Shown piece after piece: positions 44,420-55,777 of a stretch of 64,000 nt of DNA (position 1 is the stretch's first letter; every line of letters begins with the position of its first letter). The notes beneath the pieces are model-generated. The model ran no database searches and was not told where the DNA came from. It was given only the letters and a program-made list of their open reading frames with translations. This DNA is from Amorphophallus konjac (Eukaryota; Streptophyta; Magnoliopsida; Alismatales; Araceae), in contig CM040126.1 of assembly GCA_022559845.1 (NCBI GenBank), forward strand, positions 45,564,458-45,628,457, in the 5' to 3' direction. The position numbers and the translations under genes are program-made.

Positions 44420-47400
44420 TGTCACGTCCCGACGCGGAATATCGGGTCGTACAGTTAGAAACTAGCTAGAAATCATATAAATATTCTAAACTAAACAATT
44501 GCACAGGTGCTAAGAAAAGAGATAACTTATTGATCATGAAATATTCCAAATCTAGTACAATATCCTTAAACCAACTTAATACAAACTGAGACAATAACAA
44601 CTCAATCAATAATATCATAACTAAAACTAAACACACTCTAAGGCACAACTACAAGTAGGATAACTATGCCAACTCCAACTCTAGAACTGGTGCACTCAAA
44701 GATATCACTCCTGCCCCTCCCCATCGGTATGCGCATCATCACCTGAACAGCCTGGAAAAGGGGGGAAACAACAACTATGAGCTGACGCTCAGTAGGAAAT
44801 AACAGGCAAGTTTACGTGATTAACAATTTAATTACATTTTCATATGCCATGCTAATAAAAGAAATAAATGACGATACAATGAAACAACGTAATAAAAGAT
44901 CTTGCAAGGTCAAGAAATATATGATGGTAAGAATTGACAAGATAACAAGTACAAGAATTTACAACAGGAGATAGTAATAGAGAATTGGCCAACAAGCAAG
45001 TAATTTAAACATCATTTCAAGCACGATCAAGTAACAAGAGTAACAAGAGATTTTCATGTCATAGACGTCACACTAGTCATGCACTCGGTGTAATGTCTCA
45101 CCATGTCATTATAACATCCCATGGGCTCAATAATTTTTCAGGCGCTCTCCCCAGGACCAGACCGGGCCCTTATGATGCGTTGGCATTGATTTATTGGATC
45201 TAAGATCCCACGTTGTCTAGACATTCAGTCAAGTTAAATGGCCAATTTAATTAGAGGAATTTCTGTCAGAAGTTCAAGATTTAAAGGACTAACATGTCCT
45301 TGGATTCATTAACTTAAAAACTCGGTATACGGTCACTTCTGGGCCGTTTGACAGGACATACGGCTACTACTGGCCGTATTACAAGAACTGGACCAAATCT
45401 CAGTCCACGAGGTCAAGAATGAATGGTTAACAGTGCCGTTCAGGTAAGTAAGCAGTACCTGACCTTAAGACACAATTACGATACTTATACGGACTACACT
45501 AGACCATTCATGGAGACAAGCGGTCAACTATGAGCTACTCATGTGCTGATTAGCCCAAGTCGATCCGTGACTTATAACTCAGCGATTTGGTCACAATTTC
45601 CAGGTCGTAGCCGGGTCATACGGGTCTCAAAATGGCGGATTCTAACTTGCCGGATAGAGTGTCCGAGTAGAATCGCACTAAGGAACAACAATTTAGGTTT
45701 AATGGCCGTAATGCCATATAGATTGTTAGTGTGCTATTAGTCTATTCTATCGGGGCATAAGGGCTTTTAATTGATTCCTAACAGCCATTTCAAAATACCT
45801 TGATTCATGAATTATTATGAAATCTCAATTTCAAGAGATAAGTTCATGACAAGATGGAAACTCAAGATACTAGAACAAACCAATAATGACAATAGACAGT
45901 AATACATTACATCAATTTACTTTCACAATTACCATTTTATTATATGGGTTTCTAATTAACCATTTGTGTGCGTTGAAGTGGAGATAGTAATCGGGATGGT
46001 TTATACACTTTGTTCTTCAATTTTGGATTGAGGAATGCCGAGCTTACTTTGAGATCAATGGGTTGCATGTATGGGTCATTGGTTCCTCAAAATATGGTTT
46101 TCAATTGGACTAGGTTGAATGAGTCGATCCCCTCATGGTCCGGATTGATCCTCGGGTCGAAAATACGCCTATCGGGTCTGGCAGCATATGGGTCGACCCA
46201 TTGGGTCGACCCATGGAAAACCAGGGGTCTGTCTATGTGTAGGTCGACCCCTGGGGTCGACCCCTGCACAAACAGACTACTGTCTGTTGAATGGGTCGAC
46301 CCCATGGGTCGACCCCCTCGCACGCCTGCTGTTTGGGTCGACCCCATGGGTCGACCCCCGCACGGCTGCTATCTGGGTCGACCCCATGGGTCGACCCTCG
46401 GGCAGACAGATTCTAGTTTGTGTATGGGTCGACCCCATGGGTCGACCCCTGCATTCGCAGATGCGAACGTGACTTCCGAAAACCAACAAATCTCACCCAA
46501 TTCGGGTCTAATTGGACTGAGATCTTAACCCCATGCCCCTGGGTTCTTGATGGATATATTAGGGTCATTATACAAGGGTTTGGAACATGAAATTCACCAG
46601 AAAATCAATCGAAATCACAACCCATCTAGGAAGAACACTTAAAAACCTAGTCTTAGCATGCCTCTAATCAAACACAAAATTCTCTAAGCATGGTCTATAA
46701 AAATTGGGGCTTTCTACGCCAAATGATAGATAACATGCTGATGATTACAACCATATACATTAATTAGAGTTGTGTCTATTATCATCTACCTGAATCGAAG
46801 AGAGATTTAGAAGTTAGAACGAAGAATACCCGTTTGACAGCCCTTCACTATTTCCACGAGATCTCCCTCCACACCTAATATAATTTGGGGATTTTACAAC
46901 CAATGGAAAGAGCTCTCTGAGAGGATCAAAATGATATACTCATGTGCAGATTTTGGTCGAGGTTACCTACCTTAATCGAAGGAACAAAGAAGAAGGATGG
47001 AGGACGACGGGATGCTGACACACCTCCACTAATCTCCCGAGATCTCCCTGGATCGATCTCCACTGCGGCCGCCGCTGCTACCAAAGGATTCTAGGGTTGA
47101 AGAGCTTTATTTTTATAGCTCATACACCTTCTGGAGCCTTCGGTGCTAGGAGAATTCGTCGATGCAAGGTGAGTGTTTGAAACGGCGTCAAAATGTTTGA
47201 CCTAACCCATGCGCGACCAAATGCTTCCCATACGATAAAAATTTCGTGACATTGTGAGAGGGAAAATGATCCTCTCTTTAATACCTTTCATTTGCCCCTG
47301 GTTTGGGCTCATTTGGTTAAGGAATGAGCTCGAATTTGATGTTTTAAGGTGATGGTTACTATTGAGCACGAATTTGGTTAGGTAGGTGTGAAAATTTGAC

Positions 47401-47653
47401 TAATTCGGCCTAGTTAATGATTTTATTAGGGTTAGTCATAGAAGATAAAATTGTTAAACGCAATTGATTCTACAAGAATATGATTTTTATGGATTTTTAT
47501 AAAATATTCGAAATGTGACTTATTCTATTTATTAAAGAATTAATCTAATTAATTTTGAATTAATTCTCATAAGTTCAAATAAATTCAAATAATTTCTAAT
47601 TAAATTCAAATAAATTTCTAATTTAAATATCTAGAAGAATTTGGGGTATTACA
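44420..47653 (-). repeat. 3' LTR of element E
   Basis: 3234 bp, TGTCACGTCCCG to GGGGTATTACA on the plus strand. Contains foldbacks with ACGGC/GCCGT arms (45327-45349, 45357-45380), a palindromic array (46189-46450) and a minus-strand TATA (CTATAAAAATA, 47108-47118). Confidence 0.94.
46189..46450. repeat. GGGTCGACCC palindrome array in 3' LTR of E
   Basis: Pairs of the 10-base palindrome GGGTCGACCC, usually spaced as ATGGGTCGACCCC repeats of 13 bp, separated by unique spacers. The array has two more 13-bp units than the matching array in the other LTR (54334-54570). Long frames through it on both strands are repeat by-products. Confidence 0.9.
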
Positions 47654-47666
47654 CCCTCCCCCACTT
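47654..47666 (-). other. Polypurine tract of E
   Basis: Minus strand AAGTGGGGGAGGG, identical to that of B, next to the 3' LTR. Confidence 0.9.
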
Positions 47667-47728
47667 AAAGAATTTGGTCCTCCAAATTCACTACACGTTA
47701 ATACAGAGATAGGGAAAGATTAGCTCAC

Positions 47729-48145
47729 CTAGAATAAGTCGGGATATCGCTTCCGCATAGTATCTTCAGACTCCCAAGTAGCTTCCTCAGCTCCACGCCG
47801 ACTCCACTGAATTTTGACCATAGGTATGGAACGATTCCGGAGTTGCTGTTGCTTCCGATCCAGAATCTTGATAGGTCTTTCTTCATAGGTCAAATCTTCC
47901 TTCAATTCGAAATCCACATGCTGAATGATATGAGTGGGGTCGTACACATATTTCCGTAACATAGACACGTGGAAAATGTTGTGTATGCCTGACAACTGAG
48001 GTGGTAAAGCCAGTCTGTAAGCAACCTCTCCCACTCTATCCAGAATCTCGAACGGACCAATATATCTCGGACTCAGCTTGCCATGAATGCCAAATCTTCG
48101 AATCCCTCTTGTAGGAGAGACTTTTAGAAAATACATGCTCGCCAA
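47729..48145 (-). pseudogene. Integrase C-terminus and chromodomain-like tail of E
   Basis: 138 codons from K-V-S-P-T-R-G-I-R-R-F-G to R-Y-P-D-L-F, with H-N-I-F-H-V-S-M-L-R-K-Y and V-K-I-Q-W between. Continues the integrase after a one-base insertion near 48155. The ATG at 48145 is internal, so this is not a separate gene. Confidence 0.9.
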
Positions 48146-50600
48146 CTTGAAATTCTAATGCTCTTCTCCTTGTGTCGGCATAACTCTTCTATCTTGATTG
48201 AGCTACTTGTAACCGATCTCGGATAATACGGATGTTTTGTGATGATTCTGAAATAAGATCCGGTCCAAGCCATTGCTTCTCACCTACCTCATCCCAACAT
48301 AATGGGGAGCGACAACTTCTTCCATACAATACTTCAAAAGGAGCCATTTGAATGCTGGATTGATAACTGTTGTTGTAGGCAAATTCAATCAAAGCCAAAT
48401 GGTCATTCCAACTGCCTCCAAAATCGATCATGCAGGATCTAAGCATATCTTCCACTATCTAGTTGGTTCTTTCAGTCTGTCCATCTGTTTGTGGATGAAA
48501 GGCAGTACTGAAATTCAGACGAGTACCCAAAGACGCTTATAGTCCCTTCCAGAAATGTGAAGTAAATCTGGGGTCTCTATCAGACACAATACTGACTGGA
48601 ATGCCATGGAGTCTTACCACTTCTTTCATATACAAAGTAGCCAATACATCAACTGTCCATTTGGACTTAACGGGCAAGAAATGAGCTGACTTTGTCAATC
48701 GATCGAAAATCACCCACATTGCATCCAATCCACCATGAGTCCTAGGTAGACCCATAATGAAGTCCATGCCAATGCTTTCCCACTTCCATTGAGGTATGTC
48801 GAGTGGTTTCAACTTTCCTGTCGGTATAAAATGCTCAGCCTTGACTTGCTGACAAACCAAGCATCTACTCACGAAGTCTGCAACTTCCCTTTTCATATTT
48901 GGCCACCAAAAGGATCTTTTCAAATCCTTGAACATTTTAGTGCCTCCCGGATGAATGGTGTATTTAGACCTATGAGCTTCTTCAAGAATCTTGTTCTTTA
49001 TTCCAGCTTCATCAGGTTCACAAGTTCTACCCTGGAATAACAATCTTCCATCGTCAGCCATCTTGAAATCAGGTCTGCTGCTCAAGCTTCCTTTGATCTC
49101 TACTAACTTGGGATCATTATCTTGCAAATATTTGATTTCCGTCAACAATTCGGGCTTAAGTTGAATCTGTGTAATCATAACCTGATCATTGTCAATATTC
49201 AGATCCAGACTAGCTAATTGTTCCAGTAGCTTCCACTCTTGTAACATGAGACTTGATAATTTAGCTACAGGCTTCCGGCTTAATTCATCTGCCACAGCAT
49301 TGCCTTTTCTAGGATGATACTCAATCGAGAAGTCGAAGTCCTTCAAGTACTCCAACCATCTTCTCTGCCTCATATTGAGTTCCTTCTGAGAAAATAAATA
49401 TTTCAGACTCTTATGATCTGAAAACACTGTGAATGTTTCTTCATACAAATAATGCCTCCATATCTTCAATGCGAACATGACTGCTGCAAGTTCCAAATCA
49501 TGAACATGATAATTCGCTTCATACTTCCTCAACTACCTAGAAGAATATGCAATCACTTTTCCATGCTGCATGAGTACACAGCCTAAACCGATACCTGAAG
49601 CATCCGTGTATACCACAAAACCTCCTTCACCAGAAGGTAAAGCCAATACATGTGCCGTAGTCAAACATTCCTTCAAAGTCTGAAAGCTTCGCTGACATGC
49701 TTCTGACCAATCAAACTTGCTCTCCTTACGGGTTAATCGGGTGAGAGGTACCGCAATCTTGGAGAAATCTTGGATAAATCTTCGGTAGTAGCCTGTCAGG
49801 CCTAGGAAACTTCTAACTTCAGTCACACTGGTAGGCTGATCCCAATTCTTCACTACCTCTACCTTAGAAGGATCAACAGAAACTCCTTCCTTTGTGATGA
49901 TATGTCTGAGAAAGGACACCTCTTGCAGCCAGAACTCACACTTACTGAACTTGGCATATAGCTGATGATCTCTCAATAGTTGTAATACCATCCTCAGATG
50001 TTCAGCATGCTCCTCTTCATTCTTGGAATAAATCAGGATGTCATCAATGAATACCACGACCCATTGATCAAGATAGGGCCGAAATACATTGTTCATCAAC
50101 TGCATGAAAGCTACCGGTGCATTCGTTAGACCAAAAGGCATAACGACAAATTCAAAATGACCATACCTGCTGCGGAAAGCTATTTTATAGATATCCTCTT
50201 CCTTGATCCGCAACTGATGATATCCAGATCGAAGATCGATCTTAGAAAAATACTGAGCTCCCGCTATCTGGTCAAATAATTCGTCAATTCTCGGCAATGG
50301 ATATTTGTTCTTGACAGTTTGCTGGTTCAATTACCGATAATCGATGCACAACCTCATCGAACCATCTTTCTTCCGGACGAATAATACATGGGCTCCCCAA
50401 GGAGAGGTACTTGGACGAATGAAACCCTTCTCGAGCAATTCCATCAACTGTTGCTTTAATGCTCTCAGTTCCGCAGGAGACATACGATAAGGAGTCTTGG
50501 AAATAGGAGATGTGCCAGGAATGAGATCAATAGAGAAGATAACTTCCCGCTCAGGCGGAAGTCCTGGTAGTTCCTTTGGAAAGACATCAGGAAATTCTCA
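48146..50600 (-). pseudogene. RT, RNase H and integrase core of E, broken
   Basis: From right to left: RT beginning near 50480, with V-F-I-D-D-I-L-I-Y near 50050; RNase H (Y-T-D-A-S-G near 49600, F-S-D-H-K-S-L near 49430); integrase zinc finger (C-L-V-C near 48860) and core (M-D-F-I, V-S-D-R-D and a D-G-Q-T-E-R region near 48480). In-frame stops: 50598-50600 TGA, 50331-50333 TAA, 49533-49535 TAG, 48537-48539 TAA, 48459-48461 TAG, 48189-48191 TAG. The one-frame continuity shows it decayed from a single polyprotein. Confidence 0.92.
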
Positions 50601-52130
50601 GACAACAAAAATATCCTTAATCTCAATCTGCTGCTCAGGGGTTGCACAGACAAAGGCTAGAAAAGCCTCGCATCCTCGTCTCATCAGCTTATCAGCTCGA
50701 AGAGCCGAGATAAGTGATACGGAGTTATGGTACTTAACTCCCACAAAAGAAAGTCTCGGGTGCCTATTAAAAGACACGGAGCTAGAACTACAGTGAACAT
50801 CAGCCTCATATTGAGCCAACCAATCTGCTCCTAGGATTACATCATAATCCTTCATGTCCATGCAAACTAAATCAGCTGGTAAATTCTGTTCATCAATCAT
50901 AATCTTACTAGAAGGATAGAAATACTGAATTACCGATCTAGAACCAATAGGTGTTGATATTTCTAATGGAGAATTCATCAAAATAGGTTCCACAGCTAAA
51001 GACTTAGCAAATCTCTGAGAAATAAATGAATGTGTGGCACCAGGATCAAAAAGAACAAATGCTGGCTTGTCGAGTATAATAAGAGTACCTTCGACGAGTC
51101 CACCATCCTCGGCGGTTCCTGCTTCATCTGTGTGCAAAGCTTGGAGCTTACCTTGCGGCCTTTTGATGCCTTGTGGTTTTGTCGGGGTAGCTTGCTCCGA
51201 TAAAAGAGGACAGTTAGGGATACGGTGCTCCTTACTTTCACATCGCAAACAGGCGCCCAGCTTGCGCCAGCACTCCTCCATCTTGTGACCAGGACGATCA
51301 TAAAACTTGCACACGCCCTTGAATGGAACAATAGGGCCAGGCTTCTTATCTTCATGCTTTGACATCTTGCCCTTCCATGATCCAGAACCACTCCATGAAC
51401 CAGACCCACTAATAGGCCTCTTCTTGCCATACCCGGGTTTGATATTCCCGGAACCCGTAGGTTGTTCCTTCTTTGTGCCTTTTCCAAGGATTCTCTCCGT
51501 CATTTCTAGAGTGTCTTCCAGGACTTGAGCTTTCCTCACCATCTTGGAATAAGTCAAAATTTCCATCGGTGCCAGTTGATTGATATAATGCAGTCTCAGT
51601 CCATTAAGAAAGCGCTTAGCCTTCATTTTCTTGGTGGATATTAAGTGAGTAGCATAACGAGAAAGCCGAGAAAACTGAGCTTCATATTCTGCCACGGATA
51701 GACTTCACTGCTTCAAAGCCGCGAACTCTGCTGCCTTCTTCTCTTGCACTCTATCAGAAAAATATTTGCCATTGAAGAACTCCTCGAACTCCTCCCATGT
51801 GACTTGCTGATCACCGAGAGTCGCCTTTACCGATTCCCACCATGACCTTGCATCACGTTCCAATTGAAAGGTCGAGAGAAGGACACGTTCTTGATTGCTA
51901 CATTGCATTACTTCAAATATCCTTCCCATCTCATCTAGCCAATGCTCGGCTTCATCAGGGTCAGTTGAGCCCGCAAATCTCGGCGGATTCATCACCCGAA
52001 AGTTCCGATATAAATCGCCAGTGCCATGGTTTGCAGCTCCTGCTTGAGCTACTTGTTGCAAAGCCTGAGTAAGGCCTTGAACCGTGCGCTGCAAGTTCCA
52101 CCATTCCGCACGATCTGCTGCCATTGCCAA
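50601..52130 (-). pseudogene. Gag and protease of E, broken
   Basis: ATG 52130 begins M-A-M-A-A-D-R-A-E-W; the B Gag starts M-A-A-E-R-A-Q-W. Gag core W-W-E-S and S-D-R-V-Q-E-K-K. The first zinc knuckle has lost its second cysteine (C-K-F-Y), the second is intact (C-L-R-C-E-S-K-E-H). The protease region reads F-D-P-G-A-T-H-S-F, with D-P-G in place of the D-T-G or D-S-G active site, so it is probably inactive. A TGA at 51705-51707 interrupts Gag just after A-A-L-K-Q. Confidence 0.9.
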
Positions 52131-52335
52131 AGCCTACACGTGGAATAGATCACTTAGGTTCATTAAGAATAGATAATATCGCAATTAAGGTATGGACTTA
52201 ACCCAAGTTTCTACCCAATCTCACCAGGTCAGGTCCTTAGACTTTAACAAGGTTAGGGGTCCTATGATAACACTTAGAACCCTAGAACTTGGAAAACCTA
52301 GAACTTTTAGGGAAATCAAGGAATATTAAACCTAG

Positions 52336-52348
52336 GGCTCTGATACCA
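52336..52348 (-). other. Primer binding site (initiator tRNA-Met) of E
   Basis: Minus strand TGGTATCAGAGCC, seven bases from the 5' LTR, the same sequence and spacing as in B. The leader 52131-52335 has no coding content. Confidence 0.93.
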
Positions 52349-53612
52349 ACTAAACTGTCACGCCCCGATGCGGAATATCGGGTCGTACAGTTAGAAACTA
52401 GCTAGAAATCATATAAATATTCTAAACTAAACAATTGCACAGGTGCTAAGAAAAGAGATAACTTATTGATCATGAAATATTCCAAATCTAGTACAATATC
52501 CTTAAACCAACTTAATACAAACTAAGACAATAACAACTCAATCAATAATATCATAACTGAAACTAAACACACTCTAAGGCACAACTACAAGTAGGATAAC
52601 TATGCCAACTCCAACTCTAGAACTGGTGCACTCAAAGATATCACTCCTGCCCCTCCCCATCGGTATGCGCATCATCACCTGAACAGCCTGGAAAAGGGGG
52701 GAAACAACAACTATGAGCTGACGCTCAGTAGGAAATAACAGGCAAGTTTACGTGATTAACAATTTAATTACATTTTCATATGCCATGCTAATAAAAGAAA
52801 TAAATGATGATACAATGAAACAACATAATAAAAGATCTTGCAAGGTCAATAAATATATGATGATAAGAATTACCAAGATAACAAGTACAAGAATTTACAA
52901 CAGGAGATAGTAATAGAGAATTGGCCAACAAGCAAGTAATTTAAACATCATTTCAAGCACGATCAAGTAACAAGAGTAACAAGAGATTTTCATGTCATAG
53001 ACGTCACACTAGTCATGCACTCGGTGCAATGCCTCACCATGTCATTATAACATCCCATGGGCTCAATAATTTTTCGGGCGCTCTCCCCAGGACCAGACCG
53101 GGCCCTTATGATGTGTTGGCATTGATTTATTGGATCCAAGATCCCACGTTGTCGAGACATTCAGTCAAGTTAAATGGCCAATTTAATCAGAGGAATTTCT
53201 GTCAGAAGTTCAAGATTTAAAGGACTAACCTGTCCTTGGATTCATTAACTTAAAAACTCGGTATACGGTTACTTCTGGGCCGTTTGACAGGACATACGGC
53301 TACTACTGGCCGTATTACAAGAACTGGACCAAATCTCAGTCCACGAGGTTAAGAATGAACGGTTGACAGTGCCGTTCAGGTAAGTAAGCAGTACCTAACC
53401 TTAAGACACAATTACGATACTTATACGGACTACACTAGACCGTTCATGGAGACAAGCGGTCAACTATGAGCTACTCATGTGCTGATTAGTCCAAGTCGAT
53501 CCATGACTTATAACTCAGCGATTTGGTCACAATTTCCAGGTCGTAGCCGGGTCATACGGGTCTCAAAATGGCGGATTCTAACTTGCCGGATAGAGTGTCC
53601 GGGTAGAATCGC

Positions 53613-54029
53613 ACTAAGGGACAACAATTTAGGTTTAATGGCCGTAATGCCATATAGATTGTTAGTGTGCTATTAGTCTATTCTACTGGGGTATAAGGGC
53701 GTTTAATTGATTCCTAACAGCCATTTCAAAATACTTTGATTCATGAATTATTATGAAATCTCAATTTCAAGAGATAAGTTAATTACAAGATGGTAACTCA
53801 AGATACTAGAACAAACCAAGATACTAAGGGACAGCAATTTAGGTTTAATGGCCGTAACGCCATATAGATTGTTAGTGTGCTATTAGTCTATTCTACTAGG
53901 GTATAAGGGCGTTTAATTGATTCCTAACAGCCATTTCAAAATACTTTGATTCATGAATTATTATGAAATCTCAATTTCAAGAGATAAGTTAATTACAAGA
54001 TGGTAACTCAAGATACTAGAACAAACCAA
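53613..54029. repeat. 210-bp tandem duplication in 5' LTR of E
   Basis: ACTAAGGGACA at 53613 recurs at 53823, and ACAAACCAA at 53811 recurs at 54021; offset 210. It is absent from the 3' LTR, so it arose after insertion. Confidence 0.93.
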
Positions 54030-54333
54030 TAATGACAATAGACAGTAATACATTACAGCAATTTACTTTCACAATTACCATTTTTTTATATGGGTTTCTA
54101 ATTAACCATTTGTGTGCGTTGAAGTGGAGATAGTAATCGGGATGGTTTATACACTTTGTTCTTCAATTTTGGATTGAGGAACGCTGGGCTTAATTTGAGA
54201 TCAATGGGTTGCATGTACGGGTCATTGGTTCCTCAAAATATGATTTTCAATTGGACTAGGTTGAATGGGTCGTCCCCCTCACGGTCCGGATCGATCCTTG
54301 GGTCGAAAACACGCCTATCGGGTCTGGCAGCAT

Positions 54334-54570
54334 ATGGGTCGACCCCTGGAAAACCAGGGGTCTGTCTGTGTGTGGGTCGACCCCTGGGGTCGACCCCTGC
54401 ACAAACAGACTGCTGTCTGTTGAATGGGTCGACCCCCTCGCACGCCTGCTATTTGGGTCGACCCCATGGGTCGACCCCCGCACGGCTGCTGTCTGGGTCG
54501 ACCCCATGGGTCGACCCTCGGGCAGACAGATTCTAGTTTGTGTATGGGTCGACCCCATGGGTCGACCCCT
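54334..54570. repeat. GGGTCGACCC palindrome array in 5' LTR of E
   Basis: Counterpart of 46189-46450, shorter by two 13-bp units (near 54345 and 54436). Confidence 0.9.
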
Positions 54571-55227
54571 GCGTTCGCAGATGCGAACGTGACTTCCGGA
54601 AACCAACAAATCTCACCCAATTCGGGTCTAATTGGACTGAGATCTTAACCCCATGCCCCTGAGTTCTTGATGGATATATTAGGGTCATTATACAAGGGTT
54701 TGGAACACGAAATTCACTGGAAAATCAATCGAAATCACAACCCATCTAGGAAGAACACTTAAAAATCTAGTCTTAGCATGCCTCTAATCAAACACGAAAT
54801 TCTCTAAGCATGGTCTATAAAAATTGGGGATTTCTACGCCAAATAATAGATAACATGCTGATGATTACAACCATATATATTAATTAGAGTTGGTTCAGTT
54901 ATCATCTACCTGAATCGAAGAGAGATTTAGAAGTTAGAACGAAGAATGCCCGTTTGACAGCCCTTCACTATTTCCACGAGATCTCCCTCCACACCTAATA
55001 GAATTTGGGGCTTTTACAACTAATGGAAAGAGCTCTCCGAGAGGATCAAAATGGTATACTCATGTGTAGATTTTGGTCGAGGGTACCTACCTTAATCGAA
55101 GGAATAAAGAAGAAGGAAGGAGGACGACGGGATGCCGACACACCTCCACTAATCTCCCGAGATCTCCCTGGATCGATCTGCACTGTGGCCGCCGCTGCTA
55201 CCAAAGGATTCCAGGGTTGAAGAGCTT

Positions 55228-55238
55228 TATTTTTATAG
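55228..55238 (-). promoter_or_regulatory. TATA box of element E promoter
   Basis: Minus-strand CTATAAAAATA in the 5' LTR, in the direction of the element's genes. Confidence 0.6.
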
Positions 55239-55777
55239 CTCATACACCTTCTGGAGCCTTCGGTGCTAGGAGAATTCGTCGATGCAAGATGAGTGTTTGA
55301 AACGGCGTCAAAATGTTTGACCTAACCCATGCGTGACCAAATGCTTCCCATACGATAAAAATTTCGTGACATTGTGAGAGGGGAAATGATCCTCTCTTTA
55401 ATACCTTTCATTTGCCCCTGGTTTGGGCTCATTTGGTTAAGGAATGAGCTCGAATTTGATGTTTTAAGGTGATGGTTACTATTGAGCACGAATTTGGTTA
55501 GGTAGGTGTGAAAATTTGACTAATTCGGCCTAGTTAATGATTTTATTAGGGTTAGTCATAGAAGATAAAATTGTTAAACGCAATTGATTATACTAGAATA
55601 TGATTTTTATGGATTTTATAAAATAGTCGAAATGTGACTTATTCTATTTATTAAAGAATTAATCTAATTAATTTTGAATTAATTCCCATAAGTTCAAATA
55701 AATTCAAATAATTTCTAATTAAATTCAAATAAATTTCAAATTTAAATATATAGAATAATTTGGGGTATTACATATTC

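Larger units (their letters stand above)
44420..55772 (-). mobile_element. Element E: Tekay-like chromovirus, complete but broken
   Basis: 11,353 bp: 3' LTR 44420-47653, internal region 47654-52355, 5' LTR 52356-55772, tRNA-Met primer site and polypurine tract in place. Its proteins are close to those of B (same Gag start, two-knuckle layout, F-P-D-L-F end). The LTRs share the end CGGGGCGTGACA with B but otherwise look different. At least seven stop codons and one frameshift disable it. Confidence 0.93.
52356..55772 (-). repeat. 5' LTR of element E
   Basis: 3417 bp, TGTCACGCCCCG to GGGGTATTACA. It differs from the 3' LTR by a 210-bp tandem duplication (53613-54029), two fewer 13-bp palindrome units and scattered substitutions. 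The minus-strand TATA CTATAAAAATA is at 55228-55238. Confidence 0.94.

Noticed and set aside
46010..46528. 172-codon frame in the LTR of E
   Set aside because: Built on the GGGTCGACCC palindromes (Gly-Arg-Pro and Val-Asp-Pro repeats) and disrupted in the other LTR.
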